From contig PWKX01000037.1 in NCBI GenBank assembly GCA_003559585.1, forward strand, positions 1-7,020: 7,020 bases of DNA. Direction: 5' to 3'. Shown piece after piece: positions 1 to 4,198 of this stretch. A model generated the notes under the pieces. That model ran no database searches, was not told the DNA's origin, and saw only the letters and a list, made by a program, of their open reading frames with translations. Position 1 is the stretch's first letter. The number at the start of each line of letters is the position of its first letter. This stretch comes from Mollicutes bacterium. Its GTDB lineage: Bacteria; Bacillota_I; Bacilli_A; Izemoplasmatales; Izemoplasmataceae. Both the position numbers and the translations under genes were made by a program.

Positions 1-31
1 GTTAAAAGAAAATAAACATAAGATATGATAA

Positions 32-63
32 GATTAGGATAGTCAGTTTTGACTATCCTAATC
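32..63. promoter_or_regulatory. Perfect 14-bp hairpin upstream of the DUF624 gene
   Basis: Two perfectly complementary 14-nt arms (32-45, beginning GATTAGGATAG, and 50-63) enclose a 4-nt GTTT loop. The + strand downstream of the stem reads AAATGAATGG, so the U-tract of a normal intrinsic terminator is missing; the - strand side (TTATCATATC) is only mildly T-rich. The stem ends 7 nt before the ribosome binding site of the next gene. It may be the terminator of an upstream gene outside the window, a stabilising or processing stem between operon genes, or a protein-binding palindrome. The structure is certain; its role is not. Confidence 0.55.
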
Positions 64-82
64 AAATGAATGGAGTCTTTTT

Positions 83-706
83 ATGAAATTTAACCCTATT
101 AAACATGCGTTTAGTCAGTTTATGAGTTATGTTGGTTTATCTATCTTATTGTTTATGGGGACTTTACTGAGTCTTTTGCTCGGTGGTGGCGCATTATTAG
201 CTGCATCTTATCATACCTCATTTAAGTTGTATGTAGATGAGGAACCCGTGCCATTAATACCAACCTTAATCAAAGGGTTAAAAAAAACGTGGGGATACGC
301 AAGTGTGATTTATGGTTTATCAATATTGTTGGCAGTTGGATTGTTTTTCGTTTTTAATTATGCTGGTAATGTTGATGAAACATGGGTAAGATATGCTGTG
401 GCTTTTAGCGTTGTTTATTTAGTTTTGTTCAATCTTTATGTTTATGCCTTACACGCTATTTTTGAACACACATCCATCATACATCTTATCAAAAACACAT
501 TGTTGTTTATGCACATACATGCCTGGACAAGCTTTAAACTACTAGGGACAGTGGTCTTGTTTGTCATGATTATTATCTTTATACATCCGGTGATGTTTTT
601 GTTAGGCTTGTCTTTATATTTATTGTTAACAACCATTCATTTAATTAAAGTGTTCACACCATATATCAATCATTTCAAAGGAGCTCAAGATGAAAACAAC
701 CTTTAA
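83..706 (+). CDS. DUF624 (YesL-like) integral membrane protein
   Basis: This 207-residue protein is very hydrophobic, with about five likely membrane segments near residues 14-40, 70-92, 103-126, 153-167 and 169-190. The order of features resembles the DUF624/YesL family: a first long helix, a small-residue turn (GGGALLAASYH, 34-44, where the family usually has a G-P-A-T-A-A-L-like turn), then a polar loop with KLYVDEE and a basic stretch (KGLKKTW, 64-70) before the second helix. The family's biochemical role is unknown, but members often sit in carbohydrate-uptake or glycoside-degradation operons, which fits the neighbours here. The ATG at 83 has a TGGAG site (71-75) 7 nt upstream. The 3' end overlaps the next gene by 17 nt, which implies co-transcription and probably translational coupling. 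Family assignment rests on the overall pattern, not on a diagnostic motif. Confidence 0.65.
   Translation: MKFNPIKHAFSQFMSYVGLSILLFMGTLLSLLLGGGALLAASYHTSFKLYVDEEPVPLIPTLIKGLKKTWGYASVIYGLSILLAVGLFFVFNYAGNVDETWVRYAVAFSVVYLVLFNLYVYALHAIFEHTSIIHLIKNTLLFMHIHAWTSFKLLGTVVLFVMIIIFIHPVMFLLGLSLYLLLTTIHLIKVFTPYINHFKGAQDENNL
677..683 (+). promoter_or_regulatory. Ribosome binding site inside the end of the DUF624 gene
   Basis: AAAGGAG lies 6 nt before the ATG at 690 and inside the last codons of the preceding gene. It is the best Shine-Dalgarno match in the window. It fixes the start of the downstream isomerase at 690 and so establishes the 17-nt overlap between the two reading frames. Confidence 0.75.
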
Positions 707-2417
707 TAAATACCCAAAAACAACCATTGAAGATTTTGATACCGGGATTATAAAAGGCAATGATTCAATCATTTCCTTATTAAAAACTAAATATAAACAT
801 GCCCGTATCATTGTTTTAGAGTGTTATCCTGGAACCGACTATGAAACCTTAGCAAGAACCTTCATCAAACCACTGAAACTTAAATCATTGTTTGTTGATC
901 AACTGGCATATGATGAAAAAACATTAGATGCAAAACTGGCTGATCACTTAACCGATGATCGCGTGTTTGGTCGCATGAGTCAATATCAAATTGAAGAATT
1001 TTATCCCAGTAAAAACATCGACTATATAAAAAAAACTGCACAAGAAACCACAGAACCGATTATCATTTATGGGTTTGGTGCCAGTCGTTTTGTGCGCGCA
1101 GATGTGACACTATACCTTGATTTAGCTAGATGGAATATTAAAAACCGCTACCGTAATGGCATGCCGAATTGGCAGAGTACACAAAAGGATTTAGACACAT
1201 TAAAAAAAGAGAAGCGTGGCTTCTTTGTTGAGTGGCGCGTAGCTGATCGCATTAAAAAAACCACATTTCCACATATGGATTACTATATTGATGGCAATGA
1301 TGAAGCCGCGTTAAAAATGGTTACTAAATCTGATTATTTTGCGGCTTTAGAGGAAACTGTCAATAAACCGTTTTCTATGGTGCCTTTCTTTGACCCGGGT
1401 GTTTGGGGAGGTCAGTGGATGAAAGAGGTATGTAACTTAGATAAAAATAAAGAAAATTATGCATGGAGCTTCAATGGTATTGTTGAAGAAAATGCTATGT
1501 ATTATGCTTTTGGTGATGATTACATTGAATCGCCAACCATCAACCTAGTGTTTTTTAAACCGGTTCAATTGTTGGGGGATAAAGTCCATGCGCGTTTTGG
1601 AACTGAATTCCCGATCAGATTCGATTTTTTAGATACCATGGATGGTGGCAATCTTAGCTTACAGGTACATCCATTAACTGAATACATCCAACAAACCTTT
1701 GGGATGGCTTATACCCAAGATGAATCTTATTATATTTTAGATTCAAAAAAAGGTGGTGTATATATCGGATTAAAAGATGATGCTAAAAAAGAAGATGTTA
1801 TCAGAGATTTAAGACGTGCTGAAAACGGTGAGATTGATTTTCCAGCTGAATCTTATATCAACTATTATGAGTCTAAACCGCATGATCACATATCAATTCC
1901 AGCAGGAACCATTCACTGTTCAGCTACAAACACGATGGTACTGGAAATCAGTGCTACACCATATATTTTCACATTTAAAATGTGGGACTGGGGCCGACTA
2001 GGCCTTGATGGTTTACCACGGCCTATCCATCTTGATCACGCTTTACAAAATGTCGTTTGGGACAGACGCACTGACTTTGTTGAAAAAGAGCTGCTCAATC
2101 CGTTTAAAGTCATACAAGATACACCCAAGGTAAAAGAAATTCATACAGGCTTACATCATCGACAGTTTATCGAAACTAGACGGCATGAACACAAAGAAAA
2201 AATCATGCATGAAACCCATGATTCAGTTAATATGATGATGTTGGTCGAAGGGGAGCGGGCCATCATTGAATCACCCACAAAAGCATTCGCCCCATTTGTT
2301 GTGAATTATGCAGAAACCTTCATTATCCCTGAGGGTGTCAAAAGCTTTACGATTGCGCCATACGCACAAAGTGTTGGTAAAACCATTAAAACCATCAAAG
2401 CTTTTGTGAGAACCTAA
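690..2417 (+). CDS. Class I mannose-6-phosphate isomerase with N-terminal degenerate kinase-like domain
   Basis: This 575-residue protein has two parts. Residues about 230-575 form a class I (cupin) phosphomannose isomerase, which interconverts mannose-6-phosphate and fructose-6-phosphate with a metal ion. The family landmarks appear in order: PFFDPGVWGGQWM (232-244, equivalent to the usual P-x-F-x-x-x-x-WGG), LSLQVHP (322-328, metal ligands Q325 and H327), DESYYIL (344-350, ligand E345), AGTIHC (405-410, ligand H409), and LEISATPYIFTFKMWDWGR (418-436, ending in the conserved active-site Arg). Residues about 1-225 resemble a uridine-kinase-like P-loop fold: a beta strand and loop at 38-55, and an ADVTLYLDL segment (137-145) followed by basic residues. 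The Walker A region reads PGTDYET where PGSGKTT is expected, so this part is probably not an active kinase. The protein is about 260 residues longer than ordinary ManA. The lysine before the QVHP block in ordinary ManA aligns with Asp312 here. It is cytoplasmic, and 1 nt separates it from the next gene. Isomerase family is confident; the true substrate may differ from mannose-6-phosphate. Confidence 0.85.
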   Translation: MKTTFNKYPKTTIEDFDTGIIKGNDSIISLLKTKYKHARIIVLECYPGTDYETLARTFIKPLKLKSLFVDQLAYDEKTLDAKLADHLTDDRVFGRMSQYQIEEFYPSKNIDYIKKTAQETTEPIIIYGFGASRFVRADVTLYLDLARWNIKNRYRNGMPNWQSTQKDLDTLKKEKRGFFVEWRVADRIKKTTFPHMDYYIDGNDEAALKMVTKSDYFAALEETVNKPFSMVPFFDPGVWGGQWMKEVCNLDKNKENYAWSFNGIVEENAMYYAFGDDYIESPTINLVFFKPVQLLGDKVHARFGTEFPIRFDFLDTMDGGNLSLQVHPLTEYIQQTFGMAYTQDESYYILDSKKGGVYIGLKDDAKKEDVIRDLRRAENGEIDFPAESYINYYESKPHDHISIPAGTIHCSATNTMVLEISATPYIFTFKMWDWGRLGLDGLPRPIHLDHALQNVVWDRRTDFVEKELLNPFKVIQDTPKVKEIHTGLHHRQFIETRRHEHKEKIMHETHDSVNMMMLVEGERAIIESPTKAFAPFVVNYAETFIIPEGVKSFTIAPYAQSVGKTIKTIKAFVRT

Positions 2418-2418
2418 C

Positions 2419-3141
2419 ATGGATGGTCTACACATTGTATTATTGATTACTATCTTTGTGTTTATAGTCTTGACAATATGGTTTTATCGAACGCGTCATC
2501 AAAACATAAAAAAAGCTGAAGACAATATCTTTCGTTTATTTATGAATGGCGCTTATGAAAACCGGTTATCATGGTTTAAGGTATTAAACACACAGGCAAA
2601 AGATAAGAAAAATACGGTTTTCATCGGTGATTCGCTAATTGAGGAATATCCGATTCAAGAAATGTTTGGACGACACGATTACTTAAACCGCGGCATTGGT
2701 GGTGACACCACTGAACAATTATTAAAACGTTTAGACCGGACACTAAAAGGGTTACATTACCATCAAGTTGTTTTGTTGATTGGAACCAATGATTTATCAA
2801 ATAACATCAGTCCTGAAAAAACAATCAACCATATACACCAAATTGTTGACCGTATTAAGCACCTTAATCAAACCACGCGTGTGTTGATATTATCGGTGCT
2901 ACCAGTCACAGAAGAAAAAATGTCTCATATTGATTTAAAAACAGTGGGAGTAAGAACCAATCAAACCATTGACATCATGAATAAAGCGCTAAAAAAGCTT
3001 GAAGGTGCGGTATTTATTGATTTGAACACAAAACTAAAAGATCAAAAAGGCCAGTTAAATCCTTTGTATACTAGAGAAGGTCTTCATTTATCACCACAAG
3101 GTTATCAGGTAATCACTGAAGCGTTAAAAAACGTCTTATAA
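2419..3141 (+). CDS. Membrane-anchored SGNH/GDSL-type hydrolase (esterase family)
   Basis: This 240-residue protein has one N-terminal membrane helix (about 5-22), then an SGNH hydrolase domain (about 65-240). Visible blocks are block I IGDSL (69-73, nucleophile Ser72), block II NRGIGGDTT (90-98, oxyanion Gly), block III IGTNDL (121-126, Asn124) and block V EGLHLSPQGY (220-229, His223). The family removes acyl groups, often acetyl, from sugars, lipids or peptidoglycan. Block V normally reads D-x-x-H; here the acidic member is Glu220. The N-terminus has almost no positive charge while RTRHQNIKK follows the helix, so the positive-inside rule suggests the catalytic domain faces the cytoplasm. 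The start ATG comes 1 nt after the previous stop with only a weak upstream GAG (2408-2410), so translation probably depends on coupling. It is the last gene before the terminator. De-acylation of an imported sugar is an inference from context. Confidence 0.85.
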   Translation: MDGLHIVLLITIFVFIVLTIWFYRTRHQNIKKAEDNIFRLFMNGAYENRLSWFKVLNTQAKDKKNTVFIGDSLIEEYPIQEMFGRHDYLNRGIGGDTTEQLLKRLDRTLKGLHYHQVVLLIGTNDLSNNISPEKTINHIHQIVDRIKHLNQTTRVLILSVLPVTEEKMSHIDLKTVGVRTNQTIDIMNKALKKLEGAVFIDLNTKLKDQKGQLNPLYTREGLHLSPQGYQVITEALKNVL

Positions 3142-3143
3142 TA

Positions 3144-3174
3144 AAACATATCCGCTAAAAAAGCGGATATGTTT
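3144..3174. terminator. Bidirectional hairpin terminator between convergent genes
   Basis: A perfect 12-bp stem (3144-3155 with 3163-3174; core ATCCGC/GCGGAT) encloses a 7-nt TAAAAAA loop. It starts 2 nt after the SGNH gene stop and ends 3 nt before the manA stop on the other strand. Read from the - strand, the stem runs into TTTTATTATA, a usable U-rich tail for manA. Read from the + strand, the tail (GTTTCATTTA) is weaker but still T-rich. A shared terminator for both operons is the simplest reading. Confidence 0.85.
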
Positions 3175-3177
3175 CAT

Positions 3178-4056
3178 TTAAGTTATGATCGCAATTGATA
3201 AGGTTAAATTGCCGTTAGCTTGCCAATTGGTATTAGAAGGAATGAATAAAAAATCTCCTTTTCTTACAGGAAGGTCATTAAGATAGCCTTTCCCATCAAT
3301 CACAGTTATAAAATCACCATGCTTGTGCGCTTGAAATGATTTTAACGTATTAACTTCTTCAAATCTTGCGTCAAAGTAAGTTGGAATCATTTTTGTGGTC
3401 ATCGCATGATCTGGAACTTTTAATACATCTAAAGCTTCATTAATGTGTAAGGGGCGTTCTTTGTTGTTATCTAAACGCTTGTAGTCATAAAACCTAAAAG
3501 TGATATCAGAAGACTGTTGGATTTCTAATAACAGAGTGCCTGCCTTGATGGCATGAAGTGTCCCTGTTTCAATAAAGAAAAAGTCGCCGGGTTTAATGGG
3601 ATGATGATTGACGATTTCTAAAACTTTATCTTCTTCAATGGCTTGTTTGATTTCATCTAAATGTTCAGCTTTATGTCCAATGATAATGGAAGCTTTTTCT
3701 TCACAATCAATGATATGCCAGCACTCGGTTTTGCCTAAAGAATCATAAGCTTTTGCTTGTTGATCATTTGGATGTACTTGAATGCTAAGATCGTCTTGTG
3801 CATCAATAATCTTAATGAGTAGGGGAAAATATTCACCCTTTTTATAGCCGAAGAGTGCCCGGTGATTATGCCATAAATCATATAGTGTTTGACCTTTGAA
3901 AGGACCGTTAATGATTTTATTCGACTCATTTTTAAAACCACTAATGCCCCAACACTCACCAACTGTTTTAGAAGGCAAGTGATAGTTGAATACCGATTGC
4001 ATACGGGTGCCACCCCAAATTTTATCTTTAAAGATAGGCTCTAATTTCATTATCAT
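3178..4056 (-). CDS. manA: Mannose-6-phosphate isomerase, class I (ManA)
   Basis: This is a conventional short-form bacterial class I phosphomannose isomerase that converts mannose-6-phosphate to fructose-6-phosphate in the cytoplasm, feeding mannose into glycolysis. With the start chosen here it has 292 residues, slightly shorter than the roughly 315 of Bacillus ManA. Landmarks: PIFKDKIWGG (7-16), WGISG (36-40), LLIKIIDA (79-86, with the conserved Lys82), LSIQVHPND (90-98; metal ligands Q93 and H95), GKTECWHII (108-116; ligand E111), GTLHAI (165-170; ligand H168) and FRFYDYKR (187-194; active-site R194). All metal ligands are intact. The frame is open back to 4170, but homology begins only at the IWGG region. 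GGTGGTGAT at 4061-4069 places its core 8 nt before the ATG at 4056; a second in-frame ATG at 4050 is also possible. It is convergent with the SGNH gene and divergent from the GH38 gene, the likely functional partner. Confidence 0.93.
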   Translation of the reverse strand: MIMKLEPIFKDKIWGGTRMQSVFNYHLPSKTVGECWGISGFKNESNKIINGPFKGQTLYDLWHNHRALFGYKKGEYFPLLIKIIDAQDDLSIQVHPNDQQAKAYDSLGKTECWHIIDCEEKASIIIGHKAEHLDEIKQAIEEDKVLEIVNHHPIKPGDFFFIETGTLHAIKAGTLLLEIQQSSDITFRFYDYKRLDNNKERPLHINEALDVLKVPDHAMTTKMIPTYFDARFEEVNTLKSFQAHKHGDFITVIDGKGYLNDLPVRKGDFLFIPSNTNWQANGNLTLSIAIIT

Positions 4057-4060
4057 AAAT

Positions 4061-4069
4061 ATCACCACC
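4061..4069 (-). promoter_or_regulatory. Ribosome binding site setting the manA start
   Basis: Read on the - strand this is GGTGGTGAT, one mismatch from the anti-16S complement GGAGGTGAT. Its GGTGG core is 8 nt from the ATG at 4056 and 14 nt from the ATG at 4050, which favours 4056. It argues against the upstream starts at 4170 and 4155. Confidence 0.6.
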
Positions 4070-4072
4070 ATT

Positions 4073-4100
4073 ATTGTACCATCTTTTGGTATAAAAACCA
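4073..4100 (-). promoter_or_regulatory. Candidate manA promoter (extended -10)
   Basis: On the - strand TACAAT (4073-4078, 5 of 6 to consensus) is preceded directly by TGG, giving an extended -10 motif. The -35 position 16 nt further upstream is a poor TGGTTT (4095-4100), as is common with extended -10 promoters. Transcription would begin near 4066-4067, only about 10 nt before the preferred ATG and at or inside the ribosome binding site. An alternative is TATCAT (4102-4107) with TTGCTA (4127-4132) at a long 19-nt spacing, which would give a leader of roughly 40 nt. Confidence 0.45.
4077..4100. promoter_or_regulatory. Overlapping inverted repeats, putative operator of manA
   Basis: Two inverted repeats share one TGGT: TACCA-N5-TGGTA (4077-4091) and TGGT-N6-ACCA (4087-4100). 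They cover the spacer, the extended -10 edge and the -35 position of the candidate manA promoter, so a bound regulator could block transcription. TGGT...ACCA arms are seen in operators of several sugar-responsive repressors, including HutC-type GntR proteins, but the spacing here is longer than their usual TGGT-N4-ACCA. No regulator gene lies in the window. Confidence 0.35.
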
Positions 4101-4104
4101 TATG

Positions 4105-4133
4105 ATAGCAAGGCTTAATAGACGAATAGCAAG
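4105..4133. repeat. ATAGCAAG direct repeat with 21-bp period
   Basis: ATAGCAAG occurs at 4105-4112 and again at 4126-4133, each followed closely by CTT. The 21-bp period is two helical turns, so both copies face the same side of the DNA. They sit in the middle of the manA/GH38 divergent region, a natural position for a dimeric or tandem activator acting on both promoters. Confidence 0.4.
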
Positions 4134-4139
4134 CTTTAT

Positions 4140-4154
4140 TGGTGTTAATTACCA
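4140..4154. promoter_or_regulatory. TGGT-N7-ACCA inverted repeat, putative operator of the GH38 gene
   Basis: TGGTGTTAATTACCA has 4-bp outer arms around an AT-rich centre. It covers the most likely -35 position (TTAATT, 4145-4150) of the GH38 promoter. Its centre is about 53 bp, close to five helical turns, from the centre of the similar TGGT-N6-ACCA at 4087-4100, which would suit cooperative binding or looping by a single regulator. Confidence 0.35.
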
Positions 4155-4173
4155 TCCTCCGCGTTATCATAAT
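4145..4173 (+). promoter_or_regulatory. Candidate promoter of the GH38 gene
   Basis: CATAAT (4168-4173, 5 of 6 to consensus) lies 17 nt after a weak TTAATT (4145-4150). Transcription would start near 4180, giving a leader of about 20 nt that contains the ribosome binding site AAGAGG (4185-4190). TATCAT at 4165-4170 and TATAAG at 4176-4181 are overlapping alternatives, so the exact -10 is uncertain, but a promoter is required here because the adjacent gene is divergent. Confidence 0.4.
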
Positions 4174-4198
4174 AGTATAAGGAAAAGAGGTTTTGTTT

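Noticed and set aside
1..28. C-terminal end of an upstream gene (stop TAA at 13-15 or TGA at 26-28)
   Set aside because: Only 4 to 8 codons would be visible in either frame, too few to support a gene or choose a frame.
2..29. Promoter TTAAAA-16-TATGAT before the DUF624 gene
   Set aside because: The spacing is acceptable, but such matches are frequent in AT-rich DNA and an upstream operon gene may read through; not strong enough to list.
1822..1836. Catabolite-response-like sequence TGAAAACGGTGAGA
   Set aside because: It lies in the middle of a coding region and lacks the required C in the second half-site, so it is likely chance.
1816..2001. 61-codon + strand frame within the long isomerase
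   Set aside because: It is a frame shadow of a strongly conserved isomerase region. The short - strand frames at 442-636, 3735-4013 and 4307-4501 were rejected for the same reason.
4057..4170. Upstream extension of the manA reading frame (38 extra residues)
   Set aside because: The extension has no resemblance to the PMI N-terminus, crosses the candidate promoter and operator repeats, and the good ribosome binding site points to 4056.
4193..4198. TTG start two codons before the GH38 ATG
   Set aside because: The AAGAGG site is 8 nt from the ATG at 4199 but only 2 nt from the TTG, and ATG is the stronger start.
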